Below, piece by piece: positions 46,798-54,484 of a DNA stretch of 64,000 nt. The stretch is from positions 1 to 64,000 of the forward strand of contig NZ_MUKP01000012.1 in the NCBI RefSeq assembly GCF_002081715.1, given 5' to 3'. Made by a program: the position numbers and the translations under genes. How positions within the stretch are numbered: the first letter of the stretch is position 1; each line of letters starts with the position of its first letter. The notes beneath the pieces are model-generated. The model saw only the letters and a list, made by a program, of their open reading frames with translations, made no database searches and was not told the DNA's origin. This DNA comes from Nocardia donostiensis. Lineage in GTDB: Bacteria > Actinomycetota > Actinomycetes > Mycobacteriales > Mycobacteriaceae.

Positions 46798-48312
46798 ATG
46801 GCGACGCTCAGCGAGCTACTGGCCGAACACACCGATCTGCCCGGCATCGCAGTGGACCACCTGCAGCGGGTGGTGGGTGACTGGCAGTTGCTTTCCGATC
46901 TGTCCTTCGCCGACCTGCTGCTGTGGGTTGGTGCGGGACCGGTCAGCGATGGCGCCGATATCGTGTGCGTCGCGCAGTGCCGCCCCACCACCGCGGCCAC
47001 CGTGCATCTGGAGGATCTGGTCGGCACCCAGGCGTTGCGGTCCGAGCATCCGCAGGTATTCGATGCGCTGACCACCGGTCAGATCGTGCGCACCGACGCC
47101 GAAAGCGAAGCCAAGGGCGTATACCACCCGCACCCGGTGCATGCCATCCGAGAAGCGATCCCGGTGCGCTGCGGCGACGATGTGATCGCGGTGCTCAGCC
47201 GGGACACAGACCGGCAGCGTTCCCGCGTGCGCAGCAGCCTGGAAATCGCGTATGTGGCCTGCGCCGACGACCTGTGTCAGATGATCGCCGACGGCACCTT
47301 CCCCACCACGGAGGACCGGGCGGCAACCCATTCCAGCCCGCGCGCCGGTGACGGTTTCATCAGACTCGACACCGCAGGCATCGTCACCTATGCCAGCCCC
47401 AACGCGCTATCGGCCTACCACCGGATGGGGTTGCAGAGCGACCTGGCAGGCCAAGATCTGGCCATCACCACCCGCTCCCTGATCACCGATCCGTTCGACG
47501 CACAGGAAGTGGTCGGCGATATCCAGGCCGCCCTCGCCGGGCGCACCGGCCGCCGGATGGAAGTCGAGGCCCGCGGCGCCACCGTGCTGCTGCGCACTCT
47601 GGTCCTGCGCCCGCACGGCGAACTGGCGGGCGCGGCGGTCCTGGTCCGCGATGTCACCGAAGTCAAACGCCGCGACCGCGCCCTGCTGAGCAAGGACGCC
47701 ACCATCCGGGAAATCCACCATCGGGTGAAGAACAACCTGCAAACCGTCGCCGCGCTGCTGCGCCTGCAGGCCAGGCGCACCGAGAACGAGGAGGCCAGGG
47801 TCGCGCTCACCGAATCGGTGCGCCGGGTGACCTCCATCGCCTCGGTCCACGAAATGCTGTCGATGTCGGTCGACGAAGAGGTCGACCTCGACGAAGTCGT
47901 CGACCGTCTGCTGCCCATCATGGCGGATGTGGCCACCGTCCACACCGCCCGCATCAAGGTTCGCCGCGCGGGCTCTCTCGGAGTCTTCTCCGCCGAACGC
48001 GCAACGCCGCTGGTGATGGTCTTGACCGAACTGGTCCAAAACGCCATCGAACACGCCTTCGACGCAGGTCAGAACGGTACGGTCACCATCCGTTCGGAAC
48101 GTTCGGCCCGCTGGCTCGATGTGATCATCAGCGACGACGGCCGCGGCCTACCTGCCGATTTCAGCCTGGAAACCTCCGACAGTCTCGGCCTGCAAATCGT
48201 CCGCACCCTGGTCACCGCCGAGTTGGGCGGCTCCATCGGCCTGCACCCCGGGGCTGATGTAGGCACCGACGCGGTCCTCCGGGTCCCGCTGGGCCGCCGC
48301 TCCGCACGGTGA
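46798..48312 (+). CDS. pdtaS: Sensor histidine kinase PdtaS
   Basis: The 504-residue cytosolic kinase has an N-terminal GAF-like domain (about 1-150), a PAS domain (about 180-290), a HisKA_2 dimerisation helix with phospho-acceptor His in REIHHRVKNNLQTVAALLRL, and an HATPase domain (VLTELVQNAIEHAF, DDGRGLPADFS, SDSLGLQIVRTLV). PdtaS phosphorylates the ANTAR-domain regulator PdtaR, which acts on transcription attenuation. There is no membrane segment. The start ATG 46798 is well placed. The partner regulator is not in this window. Confidence 0.93.
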   Translation: MATLSELLAEHTDLPGIAVDHLQRVVGDWQLLSDLSFADLLLWVGAGPVSDGADIVCVAQCRPTTAATVHLEDLVGTQALRSEHPQVFDALTTGQIVRTDAESEAKGVYHPHPVHAIREAIPVRCGDDVIAVLSRDTDRQRSRVRSSLEIAYVACADDLCQMIADGTFPTTEDRAATHSSPRAGDGFIRLDTAGIVTYASPNALSAYHRMGLQSDLAGQDLAITTRSLITDPFDAQEVVGDIQAALAGRTGRRMEVEARGATVLLRTLVLRPHGELAGAAVLVRDVTEVKRRDRALLSKDATIREIHHRVKNNLQTVAALLRLQARRTENEEARVALTESVRRVTSIASVHEMLSMSVDEEVDLDEVVDRLLPIMADVATVHTARIKVRRAGSLGVFSAERATPLVMVLTELVQNAIEHAFDAGQNGTVTIRSERSARWLDVIISDDGRGLPADFSLETSDSLGLQIVRTLVTAELGGSIGLHPGADVGTDAVLRVPLGRRSAR

Positions 48313-48343
48313 CCCGAGATCAGTATGGAGGACGTCGAGGTAG

Positions 48344-48640
48344 ATGGTCGATCCCGGAATCCGGGGGGCCGGCTATGCGGTTCGCTATCGCGACCGTCCG
48401 GACTGCTGATCTTCGAACGCATCGGTATGCCTGAAGCCGGTACTCAGATCCCGCAGGCGATGTCCACCCAGGTGAGGCTCCGGCGCGTGCGGTCCTACGA
48501 GAGGCCACCGAGGAAACCGGGCTCCGCGGGGTCAGCGTGTCCCAGCCGGTCGCCAGCAACCAAGACAAGTGGCTGAGCCATACCGACCCCGTTGGAGAAC
48601 CGGCCTCGGCCATACCCGCTGATCAGCACTTACTCAGCCC
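48344..48640 (+). pseudogene. Frameshifted NUDIX hydrolase remnant
   Basis: One frame encodes LLIFERIGMPEAGTQIPQ, the strand before a Nudix box. After a one-base shift near 48453, another frame gives the full box GDVHPGEAPARAVLREATEE then TGL, with the tail VSVSQPVASNQDKWLSHT. Start and C-terminus are poorly defined and stops interrupt both frames, so the gene is broken. Confidence 0.7.
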
Positions 48641-48741
48641 GCCCGGGTTTGCGGCCCAGCTCACGTTTCAGCTCTCGCAGCGCACACACGGGAGCCTCCC
48701 GAGCCACAAAGGGGCCGCAAACCCGCTCCGCCGGAGGGGGG

Positions 48742-48778
48742 CAAAAAAATACAGCCCGGCACCTTGGTGGTGCCGGGC
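48742..48778 (-). terminator. Rho-independent terminator of whiB1
   Basis: On the minus strand a 10-bp hairpin (48778-48769 with 48763-48754, 5-base loop) is followed within three bases by a run of seven T residues. This is a textbook intrinsic terminator and rare in such GC-rich DNA. It lies about 50 bases beyond the whiB1 stop. Confidence 0.85.
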
Positions 48779-48784
48779 GTCACT

Positions 48785-48815
48785 GGCGTTACCGGGCTGA
48801 TGGCCCGGTAACGCC
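48785..48815 (-). terminator. First hairpin behind whiB1
   Basis: A perfect 13-bp stem (48785-48797 with 48803-48815) begins 11 bases after the whiB1 stop, making a tandem terminator with the U-tract hairpin beyond it. Confidence 0.75.
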
Positions 48816-48826
48816 TGGTCCGCTAC

Positions 48827-49081
48827 TTACACGACGGTGCGAGTGCGGGTACGCGCGTTGCGGCGCTTCAGGGCGCGTCGCTCGTCCTCGCTCATTCCGC
48901 CCCATACGCCGGCATCCTGTCCGGACTTCAGTGCCCAGGAGAGGCAATCGGCGGTTACGGGGCAGCGAGCGCAGACCAGCTTGGCATCGGCAATCTGCGC
49001 GAGCGCAGGACCACTGTTGCCCACCGGGAAAAACAGCTCGGGGTCCTCGTCGCGACAGATGGCCTTGTGGCGCCAGTCCAT
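48827..49081 (-). CDS. whiB1: WhiB1 iron-sulfur regulator
   Basis: The 84-residue protein has the four WhiB cysteines (C9, C37, C40, C46) that hold a 4Fe-4S cluster, the GVWGG turn and a basic C-terminal tail (RRALKRRNARTRTRT). In mycobacteria WhiB1 is essential, senses nitric oxide through the cluster, and binds sigma factor SigA. ATG 49081 is preceded by AGAGGA. Two CRP-like sites lie upstream. Neighbours pdtaS and the lipid kinase fit the Rv3218-Rv3220c region. Confidence 0.95.
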   Translation of the reverse strand: MDWRHKAICRDEDPELFFPVGNSGPALAQIADAKLVCARCPVTADCLSWALKSGQDAGVWGGMSEDERRALKRRNARTRTRTVV

Positions 49082-49168
49082 TCCTCTGCTCCTTTGCTGG
49101 GCGCCATGAGGCGCCGGTGGTTGGTGGGTCGTTCACTTGTGCGAAGAGAAGATTTCCGCACGGTTGCT

Positions 49169-49184
49169 TGTGAATGCTTTCACG
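49169..49184. promoter_or_regulatory. CRP-like site in the whiB1 promoter (downstream site)
   Basis: TGTGAATGCTTTCACG is a dyad matching the CRP consensus TGTGA-N6-TCACA at nine of ten positions. It starts 12 bases downstream, in the whiB1 direction, of a TTGACA box (minus strand, 49201-49196), so it overlaps the core promoter and would suit repression. Confidence 0.65.
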
Positions 49185-49217
49185 AACACCGTAGATGTCA
49201 ATAGGTATCCGGTGCAC

Positions 49218-49233
49218 CGTGGGCAAGCTCACG
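49218..49233. promoter_or_regulatory. CRP-like site in the whiB1 promoter (upstream site)
   Basis: Read on the minus strand this is CGTGAGCTTGCCCACG, close to the CRP site I recall for the M. tuberculosis whiB1 promoter. It lies upstream of the TTGACA box, a position suited to activation. Confidence 0.65.
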
Positions 49234-49332
49234 CTCTGACGGTCCCCGCAGTGGGAACCTGCCCGGTCCTTTCTACCCGCTTCGACCGGTTTCTGCAGCA
49301 CAACCGGCCTGTTTTCAGCGAGGTTTCCTGAT

Positions 49333-50298
49333 TCAGGCCGGGTTCGGGGCGACAACACCGAGCACGTCGGGGACCGCGGTGAAATCCACCACGTGGCGTT
49401 TGCCGATGAAGTCGCCATCGATTTGCAGGCCGATAGGTTCTTCGGTCTCGATTCGCACCGAGGACACATCGTCGATACGGAATAAATTGCGCGACTTGGG
49501 ATCTGCGTTGGGCCGCAGGAGTTGGGTGGCCAGCGCCAGTGTGGGCAACACCGCCATGGAGCGAACGGCGAACACACCGAGCCCGGTTTCGAAGCTGGTC
49601 CCGGGATTGGTGCGCACCGGAGCGTTGTTCAGATAAGTCCACGGGTTGGTATTGGTGACGAATGCGAAATGCACTCCCGGCACGGGTTCGTGTCCGGGCA
49701 CGTGCAGCGTCACCTCTGGTTTCGCGCGTTTGGCGCGAAAGAACTGGCGCACCGTGGTCCGCAGGTAGCGGGCGGGGGTCGCAGCGTGCCCGTCGGCACG
49801 GCTCGAGTCGATCGATTCACAGACATCGGCGTCCAAGCCGACGCCCGCGCTGAAGCAGAACCAGCGGTCGTCGGCGATACCGAGCCCGATACGGCGGTCG
49901 GCTTGCGCCCCGTGCGGGCCGTTGTCGAGCGACAGCAGATGGATGAGCTGGTTGGTGGCTGCCACCGGATCGGGTTTCAGGCCGAGTGCCCGCGCGAACA
50001 CATTCGCAGAACCGCCCGGGATCACACCGAGCCGCGGCCGCCACGCCTGCCCGTCGTCGACCTGCGGCAGCGGCAGGAATCCGTTGATGGTCTCGTTGAC
50101 GGTGCCGTCGCCTCCGTGTACGACGATCAGGTCCATCCGGTTGGTGGCAGCCCACTGCGCCAGTTCAGCGGCGTGACCGCGGTGCTGGGTGTGCGCGACC
50201 GTCAACTGTGTCCGGCTCTCCAGCGCGTGCGCCAACAGATCCCTGGTCGACGCCGTGGTGGAGGTCGCATTCGGGTTCACGATCAACAACGTCCGCAC
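49333..50298 (-). CDS. Diacylglycerol kinase family lipid kinase
   Basis: The 321-residue enzyme has the DAGK catalytic GGDGTVNETINGFL motif with VVHGGDG, then LGVIPGGSANVFARALGL and the C-terminal beta-sandwich ending GLQIDGDFIGKRHVV. Such kinases phosphorylate diacylglycerol or sphingosine-like lipids at the inner membrane face. The GTG at 50298 begins MRTLLIVNPNAT, the standard family start. It shares the whiB1 direction, 250 bases upstream of it. Confidence 0.93.
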   Translation of the reverse strand: MRTLLIVNPNATSTTASTRDLLAHALESRTQLTVAHTQHRGHAAELAQWAATNRMDLIVVHGGDGTVNETINGFLPLPQVDDGQAWRPRLGVIPGGSANVFARALGLKPDPVAATNQLIHLLSLDNGPHGAQADRRIGLGIADDRWFCFSAGVGLDADVCESIDSSRADGHAATPARYLRTTVRQFFRAKRAKPEVTLHVPGHEPVPGVHFAFVTNTNPWTYLNNAPVRTNPGTSFETGLGVFAVRSMAVLPTLALATQLLRPNADPKSRNLFRIDDVSSVRIETEEPIGLQIDGDFIGKRHVVDFTAVPDVLGVVAPNPA

Positions 50299-50335
50299 CC
50301 AGCAACCCTATCGACCGACCAGGAAGTGACCGAGG

Positions 50336-50520
50336 GCGTACCTCCGCCTTCGCTCGGCCGTGCGCATTGAGGTGTACCTCTCGCGTATGCGCTGCTGTGT
50401 GCGGTTTGCCGATCTGTCGCCTTCGGTGCGGGTGTGCGGCGGGTGTACTTTTTGCGCTTGCTCTCGGTTGTGCGCGTTGGTGCGTACCTTCGCCTTCGCT
50501 GCGGCTGTGCGCGGGCTGCG
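50336..50520 (+). repeat. Further copies of the hpf-downstream repeat
   Basis: The segment 50336-50380 repeats the 23-bp unit and tail seen behind hpf (GCGTACCTCCGCCTTCGCTC, then GTGCGCATTGAGGTGTAC). A second, diverged unit is at 50482-50513 (GCGTACCTTCGCCTTCGCTG). The GTGTACTTTTTG tail recurs at about 50442. Between them the DNA is a patchwork of GTGCG-rich blocks, like internally rearranged repeat copies. It lies between divergent genes at 50299-50558. Confidence 0.7.
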
Positions 50521-50558
50521 GGCGAGCCTTGCTCGACCGGGCCATTTAGGCTGGGCTG

Positions 50559-50975
50559 GTGGCTGAGCAAGATGACGTCGATAGGGTGCCCGGGACTGTG
50601 CGGGGAGCTGGCGGCCTGGTGACGTTGGAGGGGGCCGTCGCCGTGATTGTGGCGGTCGTGCTGGTTGTGCGTGGTCTGCTCGGGCACGATCAGACCGCTG
50701 TGAGCGGGTACGGCACCGCGGCGTGGTTCTGTGTGCTCGGTGGTGGGGTGCTCGCGGCTGGTATCGCCCTGCTGCTCGGGCATCGGTGGGGGCGCGCTAT
50801 CGGGGTCCTCGCCAACCTGCTGCTGCTGCCGGTGGTGTGGTCGCTGTTGACCGACTCGCATCAGCCGCTGCTCGGCACGGTGCTCGGTGTGGTGGTGGTG
50901 AGCGCGCTTGTGCTGCTGTTCAGCCCGCCGACCAGCCGGTGGATGGCGCGGGAGTACGGGCTCACGCAGGAGTGA
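50559..50975 (+). CDS. Membrane protein, Rv3217c-like
   Basis: The 138-residue protein has four hydrophobic segments (about 22-42, 52-72, 80-96, 103-121) and ends with a short cytosolic tail PPTSRWMAREYGLTQE. Position next to the lipid kinase and the GNAT gene matches the integral-membrane gene Rv3217c. The function is unknown. The GTG start at 50559 gives an N-terminus MAEQDDVDRVPGTVRGAG. Confidence 0.75.
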   Translation: MAEQDDVDRVPGTVRGAGGLVTLEGAVAVIVAVVLVVRGLLGHDQTAVSGYGTAAWFCVLGGGVLAAGIALLLGHRWGRAIGVLANLLLLPVVWSLLTDSHQPLLGTVLGVVVVSALVLLFSPPTSRWMAREYGLTQE

Positions 50976-51019
50976 ACAGCCCGGCGTGGCACGCCTCTGG
51001 AGCGTCGTGCCCGCTGCGG

Positions 51020-51583
51020 TCAGCCGTTCCCGGGAGCGAGCTCGCCGGAGATCCGGGGATTCGCGTCCGGTTCTGTGCGGTCGTTCGTGGTGCCCGTTTC
51101 GGCCAAGCGGGTGAGTGCCTTGCCGGCGAGGCGGTAGCCGACCCATTCGTCCTGGACGGCGGCGCCGAGTGATTCGTAGAAGCCGATCGACGGGGTGTTC
51201 CAGGTGAGCACCGACCAGCTCACCCGCGTGTAGCCGCTTGTGACCGCCTCCTGCGCAAGGGCCGCGATCAGCGCTGCGCCGAGCCCGGTGCCGCGCGCTC
51301 GTGGCGTGACGTAGAGGTCTTCCAGGTAGATGCCGTGTACGCCGTCCCAGGTGGAGAAGTTCAGGAACCAGATGGCGCAGCCGACGACCTCGTCGTCGAG
51401 GGTGGCCACGTGTGCGTATACCGCGGGGGCAGGACCGAACAGCGCGGTGTGCAACTGTTCGGCGGTGAGGGTGCAAGCGTGTCTGGCCTTTTCGTATTCG
51501 GCCAGGTCGTAGACCAGCTCAACCAGCGCGGGAATATCGGCCGGGGTGGCGCGGCGGACGGCAGTGTGACCGGCGGGACTCAC
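51020..51583 (-). CDS. GNAT acetyltransferase, diamine/thialysine type
   Basis: The 187-residue enzyme has the spermidine/diamine-acetyltransferase layout: RRATPADIPALVELVYDLAE, the core FLNFSTWDGVHGIYLEDLYV (split motif with E and D for substrate), acetyl-CoA binding RARGTGLGAALIAAL, and WNTPSIGFYESLGA near the end. It likely acetylates a small polyamine-like compound. The start is GTG 51583 with AGGGAG upstream. It matches Rv3216 in context. The expected entC neighbour of mycobacteria is absent. Confidence 0.87.
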   Translation of the reverse strand: MSPAGHTAVRRATPADIPALVELVYDLAEYEKARHACTLTAEQLHTALFGPAPAVYAHVATLDDEVVGCAIWFLNFSTWDGVHGIYLEDLYVTPRARGTGLGAALIAALAQEAVTSGYTRVSWSVLTWNTPSIGFYESLGAAVQDEWVGYRLAGKALTRLAETGTTNDRTEPDANPRISGELAPGNG

Positions 51584-51767
51584 TGTGCTGCTCCCTGTCT
51601 CGACACGTGGTGGCGCTCGCCGGGTGAGGTCTCGGTTGCCGGCCGTACCGATCCGCTGTACCCGGCGGATAGCCGCCTGGTTGGTCGCCTCGAGGTGCGA
51701 TGTGGGCGGATCGAGCTGCGGGCCGTGCGGTGCCGGCGCGGAGCGGGGGCAGGTGACACTGCGCTGC

Positions 51768-52367
51768 TCACTGGCTGGGGTCGTGCAGGTTGTGGGCGCG
51801 GATGGTGCGGTCGTCGTGTTCGTAGCCGAGGACGCTCACTGCGGCGGGGGACATGGCGAAGCGCCTGCCTTCCCGGATATCGAATCCTGCCCAGCGGGCG
51901 ATCAGCGCGCGGGAGAAGTGGCCGTGGCCGACCAGGACGATATCGCGGCCGGGGAGCACCGCCCTGGCCGATGACAGCACCCGGTCGGCGCGGGCACGCA
52001 CCTGGTCGGCGGATTCACCGCCGGGCACGGCGCCGGTCCAGATGGTCCAACCGGGCTCGGTTTCCCGGATTTCCGCGGTGGTGCGGCCCTCGTAGTCGCC
52101 GTAATCCCATTCGGCCAGATCGGCGTCGACGACGGGTTCGGGAAGCCCCGCCAGGGCGGCGGTGCGGGTGGCGCGCTGGCGGGGGCTGCTGCGCACCACG
52201 GGGTCGCGCAACCGCAACCCGGCCAGCAGGGCGGCCGCGGCGCGGGCCTGCCGCTCACCGCGTTCGGTAAGCGGCAGATCGGTGCGTCCGGTGTGTCGAT
52301 GCTGGGTGGACCAGGTGGTTTCACCGTGGCGCAACAGCACCACCCGAGCGTCGTCGAGAGCGGACAT
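51768..52367 (-). CDS. Histidine phosphatase superfamily enzyme (acid phosphatase, Rv3214-like)
   Basis: The 199-residue enzyme has the phosphoglycerate-mutase-fold active site: LLRHGETTWSTQHRHTGRTD with the phospho-histidine, RSSPRQRATRTAAL, the acid EWDYGDYEGRTT and the second histidine in VLVGHGHFSRALI. The Rv3214 ortholog is an acid phosphatase rather than a mutase. The ATG at 52367 gives the family length; ATGs at 52376 and 52379 are also possible. Confidence 0.92.
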   Translation of the reverse strand: MSALDDARVVLLRHGETTWSTQHRHTGRTDLPLTERGERQARAAAALLAGLRLRDPVVRSSPRQRATRTAALAGLPEPVVDADLAEWDYGDYEGRTTAEIRETEPGWTIWTGAVPGGESADQVRARADRVLSSARAVLPGRDIVLVGHGHFSRALIARWAGFDIREGRRFAMSPAAVSVLGYEHDDRTIRAHNLHDPSQ

Positions 52368-52405
52368 GGCTTCCATCATGCCTGTCCCGCCCGAGGGGAC
52401 ACCTA

Positions 52406-52927
52406 TCAGTCGGCTCGGTCGGTGCCGAGGGTCAGCACCACCAGGGGCATCGGCCGTTCGGTTTTGGACTGGAAATCGGCGAGCAACGGGTTGTTGTGCA
52501 GCACCCAGCTGGCGAACTCGTCGTATTCGGCTCCAGTGAGGACCTTCGCGGTTGCTCGGTAGATCCGATCGCCGAGTTCCACGATCACCGCGGGATCGGC
52601 TTTGACGTTGTGATACCACGCAGGATAGCGGCCTTCGAGGAACGAGCTGACGTACAGGACCTCATCGCGGTACAGTGCCCCCAGCGGCACGATATGCCGC
52701 TTCCCGCTCTTGGCTCCGGTGGTGGTGAGCAACAACAGGTTCCCGCCCTCGTAGGCCCCGCTGACCCGCCCGCCGTTCGCCCGGAACTCCCGGATCACGT
52801 CCTCGTTCCAGTCGGCGATGTTGTCCTCGGCGACCTGGTTCCACGGTGCGTCGGGGTCGTCGTAATCGGTGATCTCCCGCGGGGCTGTGCTGGTTGGGCT
52901 GATCGGGCTGTTCGGTTGGTTGCTCAT
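52406..52927 (-). CDS. Deazaflavin (F420)-dependent nitroreductase family protein
   Basis: The 173-residue protein is of the Ddn type. It has REFRANGGRVSGAYEGGNLL, the F420-binding LLTTTGAKSGKRHIVPLG, and GRYPAWYHNVKADPAVIVEL. This family reduces quinones, nitro compounds or other acceptors with F420H2. ATG 52927 is chosen; sequence upstream in the open frame has no similarity. The likely acceptor is unknown. Confidence 0.88.
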   Translation of the reverse strand: MSNQPNSPISPTSTAPREITDYDDPDAPWNQVAEDNIADWNEDVIREFRANGGRVSGAYEGGNLLLLTTTGAKSGKRHIVPLGALYRDEVLYVSSFLEGRYPAWYHNVKADPAVIVELGDRIYRATAKVLTGAEYDEFASWVLHNNPLLADFQSKTERPMPLVVLTLGTDRAD

Positions 52928-53231
52928 GGGACCGGATTGTGCCCCAGGGCTCCGACAAGAACCGGTGTTTCGCAGCTGCGAAGAAATTTGCAAGATAACA
53001 CAATTCGGATCTGCTGTGTGTTCGGCGAAAGCTATCCGAGAGCTACTGGATCCTGGAGCGGTCAGCAGTCGACGAGGACTGCCCCGTGTCCGGCCCCGGC
53101 CGCACCCATGGGTAGTAATGGGCGTGCACGGCCGCGTCCGAGAGGGAAGTGGGAGGCTGGGAAACAGCGCCGGGAGCGTTGCCCTGCGCAGCGGTAGCCG
53201 GGGAGGAACCGGGTTCGTGGCAGACCTGAGC
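52928..53231. other. Intergenic, about 300 bp
   Basis: It contains the promoter region of the Ddn-like gene. Long frames on both strands cross it but carry no domain; the + frame 52869-53297 is treated as spurious. Confidence 0.5.
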
Positions 53232-54458
53232 TCAGCCGAGGGCGAACAGCTCGCTACTGCGCTGTTCCAGCACCGTTTCGCCCAGCACGGCCAGTGAGAT
53301 CGGGGCACCGTCGTATCCGGGACGGTGCACCGGGATACGAGTGAGTTCCGCGCCGGTAGCGGGGTCGAGCGCGGCGATCGCGTCTGCGACGGGGACGAGC
53401 AGACGGCCTGCCATCAGTGCGGGTGTGCCGAGCGCGTCCGGGGCGGTCCACATCGGGTCGAAGGTGCTCGCATGCAACGCGATCACGCTGTTGCCGGTGA
53501 AGACCAGGAACGCCGAGCCGATGCGGACCGCTTCGGAGGTATCGGCCAGCGGGGCCGAAAGTTCGTGCACCACGGTGGGATTGCCTGAGGCGTCGAAAAC
53601 CGTCAGGCGCGGCGCGCTCGGCTCCGTCCCGGTGGTCCCCGGCTGGTAGAGCACGATCCGGTTGTCGTTCACCGCGAGCACCCGCGAGCCAGGGGCGGCA
53701 GCGGCGGGGCCGGTGAGCACATGCGAGCCGTATTCCTCGGGGACGGTGTTGTCCTTGGGGGCGGGGTCGAGCACCGTCAGCCGGTTGGCGGGTTCGCCGG
53801 GGCAGTGTTCCAGCACTGCAAGCCGGGACGGGCTCGATTTCGCCGACAGTAGTGAACAGCCGTGGCGGGGCTGGGTTTTCACGTTCACCTTGGCGTCCAC
53901 GTAGCCGTATTCGAGGGTGCGCACCAGGTCGGAGCGCCACATCTCCAGACGGCGCGGTCCCTGGGCGAGCAGATAGGTGCCGTCGGCGGAAAGCTCGATC
54001 GAGGAATCCATATAGCTGCTGCGTGCGGTGCGGCGCCCGCCGTCGGCGCCCGACAGCATGGTGGTCTGGCTACAGCCGCGCTGATCCCGGTACACCGCGA
54101 TCACCATGCCGAACTGTGCTTCGACACCGCACAGCGGTAGATCGCGCCGATACCGCCACAACTGCTCCCCGGTGCGGGGATCATGCCCGGCGACGGTGCC
54201 GTCGTCGCCGGTGATCACCGCACCGTCGGAGGTCAAGGCCCGAGAGGTGGCGTCGCTGGGGGCGTGCCATAGTTCGCGCAACTCGGTGGGCAGCCGGTCT
54301 GCGGCAGGCAGCGGCTGCGCGGGTTCGGCCGCGGTCACCGATTCCGTACCGTTGGCCCCGCCGAACGCCCAGATCACCGCGAACGCGATCGCCACCACTA
54401 CGGCGATCGCGACTGCGGTGATGACGTCGGCGCTGCTCCGCCGCTCGGGTGCGAGCAC
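53232..54458 (-). CDS. Membrane-anchored PQQ-like beta-propeller protein (Rv3212-like)
   Basis: The 408-residue protein has one N-terminal membrane anchor (VITAVAIAVVVAIAFAVIWA, about 11-31) and then a long outer domain. Propeller-type blades are visible, for example GDDGTVAGHDPRTGEQLWRY, MWTAPDALGTPALMAGRLLV and AIAALDPATGAELTRIPVHR. It has four cysteines in the middle (PLCGVE, RGCSQ, HGCSLL, EHCPGE), possibly paired. It is the Rv3212-type alanine/valine-rich conserved protein beside rhlE. The GTG at 54458 leaves 26 bases to the helicase stop, so it is probably co-transcribed with it. Confidence 0.85.
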   Translation of the reverse strand: MLAPERRSSADVITAVAIAVVVAIAFAVIWAFGGANGTESVTAAEPAQPLPAADRLPTELRELWHAPSDATSRALTSDGAVITGDDGTVAGHDPRTGEQLWRYRRDLPLCGVEAQFGMVIAVYRDQRGCSQTTMLSGADGGRRTARSSYMDSSIELSADGTYLLAQGPRRLEMWRSDLVRTLEYGYVDAKVNVKTQPRHGCSLLSAKSSPSRLAVLEHCPGEPANRLTVLDPAPKDNTVPEEYGSHVLTGPAAAAPGSRVLAVNDNRIVLYQPGTTGTEPSAPRLTVFDASGNPTVVHELSAPLADTSEAVRIGSAFLVFTGNSVIALHASTFDPMWTAPDALGTPALMAGRLLVPVADAIAALDPATGAELTRIPVHRPGYDGAPISLAVLGETVLEQRSSELFALG

Positions 54459-54484
54459 GATTTCGAGCGTAACGGATACGCGGC

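Noticed and set aside
52869..53297. Plus-strand frame with a hydrophobic start between the Ddn-like and propeller genes
   Set aside because: It overlaps both neighbours antisense, and the hydrophobic stretch is the mirror of the Ddn-like N-terminus. No ribosome site was found.
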